The translations under genes and the position numbers were made by a program. 64,000 nucleotides of DNA from NCBI RefSeq assembly GCF_958979055.1, contig NC_084890.1, forward strand, positions 22,475,649 through 22,539,648, in the 5' to 3' direction. Shown one piece after another: positions 24,528-36,270 of this stretch. This stretch comes from Alnus glutinosa (Eukaryota; Streptophyta; Magnoliopsida; Fagales; Betulaceae). The notes beneath the pieces were generated by a model. The model searched no databases, was not told where the DNA came from, and saw nothing but the letters and a program-made list of their open reading frames with translations. How positions within the stretch are numbered: position 1 is the first letter of the stretch; each line of letters starts with the position of its first letter.

Positions 24528-25179
24528 ACACTCCTTGCTTGATGCTTTATTCATCTCCATCGCCATCCTTTCTCTCTCCCTCTCTCTCAACACAAAAATC
24601 TCTGTATTTTCGTTTCATTACTCAGAAATCGTAATCCAAGTCTCGGCCATCAAAACCCAGAAACTGAGCGTTAAACCCATTTGGTTGACATCCTCACGTA
24701 CATTTCTCAATTCTCCCCTAATATTACCCCTCAAACCACGATTTCTTTTACAAACATCATGTGGACGCTGGAGCCAGAATCAACTTCAGGCAATCGTATC
24801 TTTCCAGCCAAGAGGGCAACTTGGTTTGAGGTGGTCATAGCCAGATGTGAAGTAGCCTCGGTGAGTTTAATTTATGACGTAATTCTCATATATAAATTTT
24901 TGATGACCTCAACAATCACATGATTCTGATTTAATCAAAAAAAATTGCTATATATAGTTGAACGATGGGTGCCAATGGGCTTTGGAGGACACGCTTGGTC
25001 CAAGTGATATTGATGCCCAATACTATTATAGTTACAAAGCAGCAACTCCAGATAGCCCAGTTAGTAAACAGGTACAATAAAATGCCAAAACTGAATTTAA
25101 ATATGGTTATAATATTTCACTTTGCTTCTATTGTGTTTAATTTATGAAGTAATGGTCATATATAATTTTTTTTTTTTTT

Positions 25180-26090
25180 TTAGATCTTCACTTATAATCC
25201 TTCATTTTTCATTATTTTGAAAAAATGTACTCTTTAAAAAGTGTCAATTTAGAATATTCATCTTTCAATTTTTTTTAATTTCAACATTCCACTAGAATTT
25301 TCCATTAAATTCTGTCAAAATTTTCAAAATACCATTTTTTTTTAAAAGAAAAAAAAAATTGTTAACATTTAGGTGTTAGTCAAAATTTAATGGAATTTAC
25401 AAAAATATTGATGTCTGAATCTTTGAAAATTTTATGGGGAGAACTTCATTTATAACCCTGAACGTTCACTCATTTTGAAAGAATGTACTTAAACTTTAAA
25501 ACATCTCAATTAAGGGTATCTATTTTTTTAGAAAGTTTGAATTTTAGTCTTCCGTTAGAATTTTTCGTTAAATCCTATCAAATTACATGTATTTTTTTTT
25601 TTTTTTTAAAAGTTATAAAATTTTTTCAAAGATTCAGACATGGGTATTTTTGCAAATTCAGTTAAATTCTAATCAATACCTAAATCCTAGCAATTTTCTT
25701 TTTCTTTTTTTTTTCCTAAAAAAATGAATGGTATTTTGAGAAATTTTGACAAGATTTAACGAAAAATTCTAACGGATGCCTAAGATTGAAACTTTCTTAA
25801 AAATGAATACTCTAAATTGAGACGTTTTAAAGTTTAGGTACCTTCTTTCAAAAATGGTGAAAGTTTAGGGGTTATAAGTGAAGTTCTCACAATTTTATAA
25901 TTTTTTAAAAAAAATAAATAAATACAGGAGTATTTTGAAAATTTTGATAATATTTAACGGAAAATTCTAACAGGGGTTTGAAATTGAAAAAAATTGAAAG
26001 ATGGATATCCTAAATTGACATTTTTTAAAGTTTAATTAGACACTTTTTTTCAAAAGTAATGAAGGATCAAGGATATTTATAAGTATAGTT
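25180..26090. mobile_element. Nested pair of foldback MITEs
   Basis: The outer arms, about 25180-25420 and 25870-26090, are inverted repeats (cttcacttataatccttca... against ...gatatttataag). Inside them lies a second, related inverted repeat, about 25437-25890 (gaacttcatttataaccctg... against ...ggggttataagtgaagttc). Both contain attttgaaa(a/g)aatgtact and aattctaac(g/a)g-type phrases. So a family member inserted into another copy. They separate WRKY exons 2a and 2b. Confidence 0.75.
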
Positions 26091-26278
26091 TTCTCTCAAT
26101 TTTTTATGAGCTCAACAATCACATGAATCTAATTTAATCGAATTTTTTGCTATATATGGTTGAACGATGGGTTGCATAAGGTTGGTGCACGAAATCCTTT
26201 TCCACGAGACCATTATAGGTGCATCAAGGCTCCAGCATGCCCAGCTTGGAAAGAGGTACACATACATGTTATTGTTAT

Positions 26279-26435
26279 GAGAAATGATATTTTTACATCT
26301 ATACATCTAATTTTTAAATCTACCTTTGGATGTATGGGACTCACATTAGGTCCCACAAATTCAATAGTGAATTTGAAACTTGGTTATATGAAGATGTGCA
26401 ATAAATGTATAGAAGAAATAAGTGTATCATTTCTC
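26279..26435. mobile_element. MITE with 9-bp duplication (Mutator-like), family B copy 1
   Basis: Perfect terminal repeats gagaaatgat / atcatttctc are flanked by a perfect 9-bp duplication, tattgttat (26270-26278 and 26436-26444). It lies in the intron before WRKY exon 3. An inverted relative is at 50211-50361. Confidence 0.85.
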
Positions 26436-26918
26436 TATTGTTATAGTATTTCACTTTGCTTCTCCTGGGTTTTCATTCGTTCCTTGTATTAAATTTTGAT
26501 ACATGTTCTTTTAATCTTTTGCAAGTAGGTGCAGAGATGCTGTGATAACATGTCTATACTCATAACACGGTATCAAGGTAAACACAACCATCCACTTCCA
26601 ACTGTCATGGCTTCCACTGTTGTTTCAAATGAAACCTCCACTTTCACCCAAGCATCCCTTCCGCTTCCTTACCAACCTTATCATGGTTCTTATATGATAA
26701 AAATGTCTTCTCATCCACCAAACATCAAAAGTATAAACCCTAACAACCCTAACCCTTCCAAAGGAATTGTTCTTGACTTTACAAGTGACTCTGACGATCC
26801 ACCTCAATTTATGGTGGACAAATCACTAGTGCGAGACCAAGACCAAAACCAGGCTCCCAAGATTCTAGTCGTCGAAGACCCAAACAAAGAAGGTATTGTT
26901 TTTCCCGCACTCCACTGA

Positions 26919-28303
26919 TCAAATAGAAATGGTTAGGTGTATGCATATGCATATGTAGGTATTTCTGTGTTATGGCTGAATTAGCTCAGAAAATGTGACT
27001 TAAAGTAGGGCTAGCTATACATGCGGGTGAATATTATTCGCAATTATTTACTATCTACATATGTGGATGCGGTTAGTAAAAACCATTATTTGCATATGCG
27101 GATGCGGATAGCAAATTTAAGGTATGTATAATACATACCTTATATGTATTTAATAAAATCACCAAAAAGACGTCATTTTGGTGTTTAATATCAAAATAAG
27201 ATAGAAATTGTTTTGGATTATTAGTTTGTTTATAACAACTGTTTGGGACCTACTCTTATTTAATCGGATTTATTTGCTTCGTGTGCTGGTCAGACTTAAT
27301 GCTACAACCATGCACTATGCACTCACCAATGTGAATGAACATTAGAGGGTTTCAAGCTCGTTGGAAAGACTTATTATGATCAGTAAATCATTCGTCGTGT
27401 TAATAATTGGGTTTCTTCACTTATCAAAAAAAAAAAAATGGGTTTCTTCTATGATTGATAGATTATTCTCTTTTTCTCTTTCTTTATTTCTCAATCATTT
27501 ATTTTTTTTTTATTTTTTTTTTTCTGTTAACTACTTTAATAACTTCGGAGGGCACATTGAGCCTGAAAGTATAACCCCAATAAACATGGGTATGTTGATG
27601 ACTGAGGCATGGTTCATTGTATAATGATGCAAAAACACTAAAAATAAGTTCAAATTATTTTCAAAATTGTTTAAAACATGCTCTAATAGAGATCCAAAGA
27701 ATGCCCAAAAGACTAAAATATGCTTAAAAGGCTTATTACCTGGTATTCAAATAGGATAATAATCGCAATAACCACACTAATACGGTTAGTAATCACATTA
27801 TGCAGATGTAGTTGCAGATATGACCAATAAACAGCCTTAACTTAAACAGTTAAATCATAAATTACTTGGGCTTGACAAGACTGAGTGGTCAAATATTTTC
27901 TAATGTGTTTTGTTTTAGTTCTAGTCTTTTTTATTTTTTTTGTGCGTGAGCGGGTATAATAGCATTTTGATTGAGTAATTTATTTGGCATACTGGTGTGA
28001 TCTAGATGCCCTTACAAAATTTAACAGAGAACTCTAGTGAAATTCAAATATAGTGGAGTCTTCTTCATCCTCGATTCACATGGAGAGAGAGAGAAACAAA
28101 AAGACCCATTTGAGAGACTGAAAGAAATCTTTCATTTCTACTGGTTTGGTTCTTGGCCACAGTGGAAGTGAAAGCCATTTAAAAAAAATAATATATATAT
28201 ATATATATAGTTGAAAAAGAAACTAAATGAATGATCTATAAAAATAATTTGCATATTTAGTATCATGTTTAGCAAGTCTTTCTCATTTTTCAATTTAGAA
28301 AAA

Positions 28304-28334
<31 letters not shown>

Positions 28335-28403
28335 TTGATTGCACCCATGCATTATCCAGGCTCTACCCCTACTGTTTCTCACATGATTTGTATCTTTTTG
28401 CAG
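26919..28403. other. Spacer or intron between WRKY-like exons and the TIR exon
   Basis: AT-rich with no coding. It contains repeated gcggatgcgga(t)agcaa phrases near 27065-27115 and TA microsatellites at about 28188-28210 and 28313-28336. If the fusion model is right, 26893-28403 is one intron; if not, it is the TNL promoter. Confidence 0.5.
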
Positions 28404-30116
28404 TCCAATCAAACCCATCCACAACAAGCACCTCATTTTCCAGACCTCATTGCAATTATGACGTTTTCTTGAGTTTTAAAGGTGAAGACACTCGTAAGAA
28501 CTTCACTGATCACCTTTATTCCGCTTTAGTGCAACAAGGAATTCGCACATTTCGAGATGACGAGGAACTTCCAAGAGGTGAGAACATCTCAACCGAACTT
28601 CACAACGCGATTCGAGGATCAAAGATTTTCATTGTAATTTTCTCTCAAGGCTATGCTTCTTCCAAGTGGTGTCTTAATGAGCTTGTGGAGATCGTGCAGT
28701 GTGAGAATAAGAATACCATAGGCCACACTCTTCTTCCCATATTTTATCAAGTGAAACCCTCGGATGTTCGAAAACAAACCGAAACTTTTGCGGAAGCCTT
28801 TGCTATGCATGAAGAGCAGTTTCAAACCGATATGAAGATGGTGCAGAGGTGGAGGGAAGCTCTTACTGAAGCTGCAAATTGTTCTGGCTGGGATCTCGAG
28901 AGTCTTGCAAATGGGTATTATGCTATAGACTCTTGTATTTTTTCATGCATTTCTTTTTTCTTTTCTTTTTTTGGTCTTTATATTTGCTTCTAAATTTTAG
29001 GCAAAAATTTATAAAAAGTAACATATACTAAATGGATTGAACAAAATTAGTTTTGAGTTGAAAAAGTTGAAGGTTTTCTGTTTGGTGACCACTATTCGAA
29101 TATAAATTAAATAATTAAATAATTAAATTAACTATTTCTTAACAATTTAAAATTTTATAATAAGTTGTGATTTAATATGGTATCAGATTCAAAGGTTATA
29201 AATTCGAACTTTGTCTCTGTCATTCACTTCTCATTTTAATTAAATATTCCACGAGTTGGGTCACTAATTAAGGGAGAATTTGAACCCATACGTGAGGGAG
29301 AGTGTTCGAATATAAATTAATCATTTCCTATATAACAACAATCATTTTTCAGATAAGTGGTAATTTAAAACAGACTCTAGATATCGAGTTCATGCTATCT
29401 AGAGACAAACTTTTTTTGTTGAATTATCAAGTCTAGGATTGCTTTTTAGATAAAATATCGTTCACTTGATCAGATGAATGATATTGTAGCCATTCTTTGC
29501 AAGAAGCCGTTAATGGCTTTTTTGCTAGGAAAAAAAAAATAAATAAAAAAATTGCTTCATGGCATGTCAACAAGAGAAGAAATTACATAGAAATATATTT
29601 AAATCATAATTATCACAAAATTTGATTAAATGTAATTGTTGTCATGACATATTAGTTTTAAATGATTGAGATGATAATATCCTTATGGTATTGAAGAGTC
29701 ATATTTTTTTTTAATATTATTATTATAGATCATTGGGCTTATCTTATTGTTCTCAGGTATGAATCAAAATTCATCAAACAGATTCTTGAAGAAATTTTGT
29801 GTAAAGTTAACCCAGCTCCCTTGCATGTTGCCAAACACGAAATCGGAATAATGTCTCGTGTTAATGATATTAAAGATTTATTAAATCTTGGAACAACTGA
29901 CGTTCGCGTTGTGGGCATTTACGGAATGGGTGGTATTGGCAAAACAACCCTAGCAAAAGCTGTCTATAATGAAATATGTGCTGCATTTGAAGGAAGTAGT
30001 TTTCTTTCAAACTTTAAAGAAAGCTTAGAAAAGTCTGATGGCTTAGTTCATTTACAAGAACAATTTCTTAATGATATCTTGAAAATGAATTTGAAGATTG
30101 ATAATGGTGATAGAGG

Positions 30117-30647
30117 TAGGGTTGGCAATTTTTGACACGACCCGCGAACCCGACACGAACACGACACGAAAAAACCGGGTTTGGGTTTGTTATAATCGGG
30201 TTCGGGTCATAATCGGGTTGACCCGATTATAATCGTGTTTGGTGGGTCAACCCGCGGGTTGACCCGCCAACCCGATTATGACCCGATTGCACGGGTTGAC
30301 CCGATAACACGATTACCCGCCAACACGATTATAACCCGATTACCCGGGTTGACCCGCCAACACGATTATAACCCGATTTAAAAAAAAAAAAAATTGAAGG
30401 TTGAAACATGTGAAAACAGTGAAATTGATGCCGTGTCGGGTCGGGTCGGGTCGGGTAAACGGGTGACGCGTTTTTTAGTCGGGTTTGTCGGGTCGTGTTC
30501 GGGTTACCCGATTATTAATCGGGTCGTGTTCGGGTCACGTGTCACAACCCGATTAATAATCGGTTCGGGTTCGGGTTGACACGTTTATATAATCGGGTCA
30601 GTCGGGTTGACCCGAACCCGACCCGTGAACCCGAATTGCCAACTCTA
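30117..30647. mobile_element. hAT MITE in the NB-ARC exon
   Basis: Termini tagggttggcaatt / aattgccaactcta, with a perfect 8-bp duplication gatagagg at 30109-30116 and 30648-30655. The interior is packed with inverted and tandem copies of acccgattataacccg / cgggttgacccg. Length 531 bp. It lies between the P-loop region and kinase-2 of the TNL and introduces a stop. Confidence 0.95.
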
Positions 30648-32251
30648 GATAGAGGAATTAGTATAATTACGGAAAGAATTTGTGGAAAAAAAGTTCTTGT
30701 TGTTGTTGATGATGTAGATGACTTTGAAAAACTACACTCGTTAGTTGAAAAGGAATGGCTTGGTCCGGGTAGTAGAATCATTATAACTACCAGAGATGAA
30801 CACGTGTTAAGTCCATTGAGAGCAGATAAGAAATATAAGGTCAGAGAATTGGATGATTGGGAGTCTCTTCAACTGTTCCGTTGGCATGCTTTCGAAATGA
30901 TCAATCCAAAAGAAGATTACTCAGAGCTTTCAATTAAAGCAATTCGTTACGCTGGAGGTATTCCATTAGTTCTTGTGCTTTTGGGTTCTTTTCTTAAAGA
31001 TAGAAGCGTAGTTGAATGGGAAAGTGAATTGAAAAAATTAGAAATAACTCCTTATGACAAGATTCAAAATGTACTTCGAATAAGTTTTGATTCATTGGAC
31101 GAGTATACAAAGGGCATATTCCTTGATATTGCATGTTTCTTTGTTGACATGGATGAAAAATATGTTATGAAAATACTTGATGGTTGTAATTTCTTTCCAA
31201 AGATTGGCATCCCTATTCTCATTCAGAAGTCACTTGTGACAATTGATGACAAAAAGATTTTGAGGATGCATAGTCTTATTCGAGATATGGGAAGGGAGAT
31301 TATTCATGGAGAGTCACCGAATTTGCCAGGAAAACGTAGTAGATTGTGGTTTCATGAGGATGCATCAAATGTATTACATGAACATACGGTAAGAGGCATA
31401 TGTATTTATATATATAAACAAATTTCCATACACAGGCACATAACATATGTCTTATGTAGGTGTATATATATATATATAAAGAAATTTACATACGCAGGCA
31501 CATAACATGTCTTATGTAGGTATATATATATATATATGAGCATTTTGCCTTTCTGCGAATCATACATCATAGTTATTATTGAATGATTTTAAATCCAAAT
31601 ATTCTCTAACTTAAGTCAGGAACTAGTACTTAACATTATTTAAAAGGTATGGAATCACGTTTTAGATAATTCTAATAATGTCTAAATCAATTTAGAATTT
31701 TTTTTTTTTTTCAAAAAAAAAAAAAAGAAAAAAGAAAATTACAATGAGGGTATATACGCCTATACTAAGGTCAAAAAAAAAAAAAAAAAAAAAAAATTAC
31801 TTTGAGAGTATATACGCCTATTCTAAGGTCAAAGTTGTTCTAGTTTTATGCAAGATGAGTATCAAGGATATAAAGCTCTTTTTTTCTCTGTTCTTTGTAT
31901 AGCTGGGTTGTTATTTAGTTTAGTTATTCTATCATCTTAGTTATCTAGTTATCACAGCTTAGTCTACAGTTAGGATTTAGTTTAGCTTGAGTTCTCTGTC
32001 TATATATATGTAATTTCTCTTCATTCTTGTATTAAGTACATTCATTCAGATAATACAATTACATTCTTCCGATCACTTTACAAAGATTGACAATGAGCAT
32101 GTTCATTGCTAATCCAATTGTCTATTTTGCTAGGGAATTGAAACAGTTGAGGGTCTAATCTTAAAAGTATTTGGCAAAGATATTCACATCAAAACTGAAG
32201 CATTTACCAATATGAAGAGTTTGAGATTACTTCAAATCGATTATGTTCATC

Positions 32252-32467
32252 CAGGGACGGAGCCAGAAGTTCTTATGGGTAAGGGCCAATGGCAAAAAAA
32301 AAAAAAAAAAAAATTTGGTAGGGGCCAATAGGCTTAATTTTTATTTTTTACCTTATATTTTTTAATTTTTTAGGAATTTTTTTCTTCTCACCTCATAATT
32401 TTATTTTTTTTTTAGGAAATTGGGGGTGGCTATGGCCCCTGTTAGCGCCCCCCTCCCTCCGTCCCTG
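32252..32467. mobile_element. hAT MITE in the TNL exon before the LRRs
   Basis: Begins cagggacggagccag and ends ctccgtccctg. A perfect 8-bp duplication, tgttcatc, lies at 32244-32251 and 32468-32475. Length 216 bp, with an A-run and T-rich core. Joining the flanks restores the codons for DYVHLKGSYEHLSEKL. Confidence 0.95.
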
Positions 32468-33638
32468 TGTTCATCTCAAAGGATCTTATGAGCATCTCTC
32501 TGAAAAGCTAAGATGGCTTCGGTGGCATAAGTGCCATTTGCAATTTCTACCACAAAATTTTCATCTAGAAAACCTTGTTATTCTTGACATGCAGTATAGT
32601 AATCTCAAACAAGTTTGGAAGAAGAACAAAGTATAACAAATCTTACAAAACTTTTTGCTCTCTCTTTCTCTCTATTAATGTTAAATGGGTAATTAACAAG
32701 AACTTTTCATTTCTTTATTTATTCTCTATTTTTTTTTTCACAGATACTCAACAAGTTGAAGGTCCTTAATCTTAGCCATTCCAAATATCTCACCAAATCA
32801 CCAAACTTCTTTGAAATGCCACAACTGGAGACACTAATACTTGAAGGTTGCACAAGTTTGGTTGAGATTCACGTGTCCATTGGATGTTTGAAAAACCTTG
32901 TTTTGCTGAATTTAAACGGATGCAAGAGTCTTATGAATCTTCCAAGTAGCATTTCTAACTTAAGATCTCTCAAAACTCTAGATTTGTCTGGCTGCTTACA
33001 AGTTGACAAGTTACCGGATCAAGTAGGGAGTATGATTGCTTTAACAGAGCTACTTGCAGATGGAATTGCTATTAAGCAATTACCATCCTCCTTTGGTCTT
33101 TTGAAGAATCTTGAGATTGCATCATTATCTAGACCTAAAGAACAATCCTCAAAATCTTGGTTGTCACTTCTCTTATCATTGATGTCACCAAAAAGCTTGA
33201 ACCCATTATGTTTTCTACCACCTTCTATTTCTGGATTACGTTCTTTGACAAAACTAAATCTCTCTGGGCGTAATTTATCTGAAGATATGTTTCCTGTTGA
33301 TTTTGAGAGTTTGTCTTCACTCAAGTTTTTAGATTTATCAAGAAACAATTTTCGTAACCTACCTGATGGCATCGGTCGCCTTTCGAAATTGTTCAATTTC
33401 CAGTTACAAGAGTGTACGACTCTTCAATCAATTTCAGGACTCTTCTCAAGTGTAGCTATGTTGGATGCAAGCAATTGTACGTCAATGGAACGACTCTCAG
33501 TTTCATCAAACCGCAAGAGTGGACTATATTTGTACCTTCGTAATTGCCACAAATTGACTGAGATTCAAGGCTCGGAGAATCGGGAAATTTCTGCTATTCA
33601 CAATCAAGCATATAATTTTATGAGTCATCTCCAGGTTC

Positions 33639-33640
<2 letters not shown>

Positions 33641-33733
<93 letters not shown>
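33641..33733. repeat. (CT)n microsatellite in TNL intron
   Basis: About 46 CT units lie just after the donor of the intron between the LRR and C-JID exons, followed by the T-rich tract before the acceptor at 33770. Confidence 0.97.
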
Positions 33734-33736
<3 letters not shown>

Positions 33737-34386
33737 TTTTATGTTCTGAACATTTTTTTTTTTTTAATAGTGTCCGTTAACCATGGGCGATGATGAGTCT
33801 CGTGTCATTTTCCTCCCTGGTAGTGAGGTTCCAAATTGGTTCAGCCACAGGGGACATGGGGTTTCAGTATCCTTCCATGTACCTTCAATTTCAAAGGGTC
33901 AATTCCTTCGGTTGCTTATTTGTGTTGTTTGTTCTTTTAATGCAACCTTTGATATAAGATATTATCGTTACCATCTTGGCGTGAACATCCGAAATAAAAC
34001 TAGAGGCAACTCTAAATTGCTTCTGCCAAATCATAATGCCGCTTTTGAGGATGAGGACTCCTCTGTTTCTATTATGGATCGATTCTACTCTGTTCCACAA
34101 AGAAAAAAAGGAGAAAAATATCATTTGTTTCTATTTCTGACGCCACTCATAAGAAATAAATATGAGCTGGAAAGTGGACTCATATTTAATGAATTGGTGA
34201 TGGAAAGTGGAGAAGAAATTGAGGTGAGATGCGGACATTGGCAAAATGTTGACGTGAAGAAGTGCGGAGTTCATGTAGTAGTTGACGAGCCAAAAGTAAC
34301 GTAAGAATATGTTACGATGAAGAAGAAGTTTAGTTGTTGTCTTTTAGTTTTAGTGGCTACGTACGTTGCAGTAGTAGAAATAAGGA

Positions 34387-34585
34387 TATTACCCCTCAAA
34401 CCACGATTTCTTTTCCAAACCATCCCTCTCTATCTACCCTTGTACCGCCCATGGGCCAAAACATCAAGAAGTGGAAGCCGATGCTGAATATATAGCGAAG
34501 CTTGGATTGAGGTGGTCATAGCCAGATGTGAAGTAGCCTCGGTGAGTTTAATTTATGACGTAATTCTCATATATAAATTATCAAG
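34387..34585 (+). pseudogene. Second copy of WRKY-like exon 1 and its leader
   Basis: From 34387 (attacccctcaaaccacg) the sequence matches the leader at 24723. From about 34507 it matches the end of exon 1 (gaggtggtcatagccagatg) through the donor gtgagtttaatttatgacg. The middle of the exon is replaced, so the ATG and first half are lost. No exon 2 follows. Its position just after the TNL stop suggests a tandem array of WRKY-TNL units, of which this is a remnant. Confidence 0.75.
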
Positions 34586-34996
34586 TTTCTTAATGTCACA
34601 TTATAAGAAGGATTTCATGATTTCAATTTTCTTCTTCTTTTTTTTCTTCTTTTTTTTCAGGGATTCAATAGTTGACTCATATAAGCAATGTGTTGGTGAT
34701 TTTTTCTTCTTTTTTCCTGAGCATTTGTTGGGTGATTTCAAATTGTGTAACGACAAGACGTTTGCATGTGAGACATAAGGATCTTGTAATTGGTGCTGAT
34801 GGCAACTTTTGCTGTTCATTTTGTTGATGTAAAAGTCATATCAATTTTGAGCGAGTTTAAGGAAGACATGCGTCTTTTTAGCATTACTCATGTTGTATAG
34901 TTGAGACATGAAGGACTCCAAGATTATGTATGGAGATTTGGAGTGTGTTCGAATTTTTTCGGTCGTCGTGGTGAGATATCTTAGATTATGTGTACT

Positions 34997-35173
34997 TAGA
35001 ATAATGCTAAAAAATACATTTTTATTTTACAACTATTTTATAATGCTAATGTGACAGTTCCGACCAACCCTTGAATCAGTCATTGTTAAAAAAAATATTA
35101 AGGATTGATTAAGACTGTCACATCAGTATTGTAAAATAATTGTAGAATAAAAATATGGTATATAGCATTTCTA
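34997..35173. mobile_element. MITE, AATGCTA family
   Basis: Left end agaataatgctaaaaaatac and right end gtatatagcatttct are imperfect inverted repeats. They extend inward through ttttattttacaa...aatgtgacag against ctgtcacat...ttgtaaaataa. No coding. Related in its ends to the element at 45379-45550. Confidence 0.7.
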
Positions 35174-35179
35174 TGTAGT

Positions 35180-36270
35180 TATTGAAACTACCGGTGGACC
35201 GGTGCTCTGAAGGGCTTTATCTGTTAACTAAATAATGTTATTTATGAAAGTAAATTAAGGGTTCGTTTGGGTGTGCGAATTTTTTTGTATTATATTCAAA
35301 ACTGTGAATACCGAGAACTTTTTTTTTGAAATTATGTTGAAATGGTTTAAAAAACCTGAGACAATTTTTAAAAAAAAAAAAATTAAATAAACAAATAAAT
35401 AAGTTGGATAAAATCTTAGTAGAATTTAAATTTTAAAAAACATCCAAACATGTTTTTGAAAAATAATAAAAAAATAATAATTGTTACCTAAACATATAAG
35501 GAAAGTGATGACATTCCAAACATATCTGATAGAGTAATTTCCTTTGTAAGAATTTAATGTCCCACATGACCTGGCACATAAGACAACTTATTAGACTCGA
35601 TCTTAATGTTGGTTAATTAATCCTCCTTAATTAATTGTTGGTTAATGGTTAATTAATACACCTTAATGAAGTGTTGGTTAATTAACTACGAGAAGTTAAT
35701 GTTTTTTATTAATTAATTCTAACTTTGATAGGAAGTAGAATTAATGGTGATAAAAAAAAAAAAAAAGGAAACCGGTCCTCTTTCTACCCTATAAATATGT
35801 ACAATATCCATCAGCTTTGTTTATCTTAAGAGGGTTAAGTGAGAGAAACTATTTCCTAGTGTTTGAGCTTTGAAGAAGACTTTTATTGCTATAGGTTATG
35901 GTATGTTTTTTTTATTCTATTTATTGTGAAAATAATGATAATTAAGATCTTGGAAGTTATAAATATTATGTACATTACATTTAACATCCTTTTTATTCTC
36001 TTTTTTATATTCATTGTTTCTTCAATATTTTTAAATTTATCTATAAGGTTTCTTTTCTTTATAGTACCCCATTCTCTTTCATATTTATTCACAATGTTTC
36101 ATCAAAAATGCATATTGTTATTTTAAAATTGTAACGAGTAATATAACTCATCCATTTTTTTTTTCTCTATGTCTAGCAAAATAAAATGTGAACACTTTAC
36201 AATTCCTTAAAAGAGATTACTCCAAAGACTAGAGAATGGAAGCTCAAAGGATTTGTTACTGAGAAGATAA
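35180..36270. other. AT-rich spacer, no gene recognised
   Basis: A possible decayed MITE lies near 35258-35500 (gttcgtttgggtgtg against catccaaacatg). Several ttggttaattaa repeats lie at 35600-35710. The small open frame at 35863-36126 is made of AT-rich codons and I do not consider it a gene. Confidence 0.35.

Larger units (their letters stand above)
24759..26918 (+). pseudogene. Degenerate WRKY (group IIb-like) exons, possible integrated domain of the TNL
   Basis: WRKY proteins bind W-box DNA through WRKYGQK plus a C2H2 zinc finger. Exon 1 (24759-24860) encodes MWTLEPES...KRATWFEVVIARCEVAS, resembling the lead-in of group IIb WRKYs. Exon 2a (24958-25071, 38 codons) begins LNDGCQW but replaces RKYGQK with ALEDTL and has lost the zinc cysteines (YYYSYKAATPDSPV). 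Exon 2b (26160-26255, 32 codons) keeps YRCIKAPACP but lacks the WRKYGQK stretch, and its acceptor reads GG rather than AG. Exon 3 (26529-26892 or to the stop at 26918) gives VQRCCDNMSILITRYQGKHNH, with HxH ligands. The intron just before VQR is the typical IIb position. Either a decaying WRKY gene or the 5' part of a WRKY-TNL fusion. Confidence 0.7.
28404..34304 (+). pseudogene. TIR-NBS-LRR (TNL) resistance gene broken by two hAT insertions
   Basis: TNLs are intracellular immune receptors; the TIR domain acts as an NADase signalling module. Exons: 28404-28914 (TIR: YDVFLSFKGEDTRKNF, SKWCLNELVEI); 29757-31388 (NB-ARC: P-loop GMGGIGKTT, kinase-2 VLVVVDDVDD, GSRIIITTRDEHVL, GGIPLVL, FLDIACFF, and MHS in place of MHD); 32134-32630; 32744-33634 (LRRs); 33771-34304 (C-JID: IFLPGSEVPNWFSHRGHG). 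Removing the inserts 30117-30647 and 32252-32467 with one duplication copy each leaves a fully open frame of about 1100 codons. As it stands, translation stops at 30133. The TIR exon starts right after tttttgcag and has no good in-frame ATG (only one at 28265 before a TA microsatellite), so its 5' exon is uncertain. Confidence 0.9.

Noticed and set aside
28265..28403. In-frame ATG at 28265 as the TNL start
   Set aside because: It would encode a TA-microsatellite YIYIYI stretch and an AT-rich leader, and a strong splice acceptor lies just before the TIR coding.
35863..36126. Hydrophobic 87-codon frame
   Set aside because: Phe/Ile/Leu-rich translation of AT-rich DNA with no homology that I recognise.
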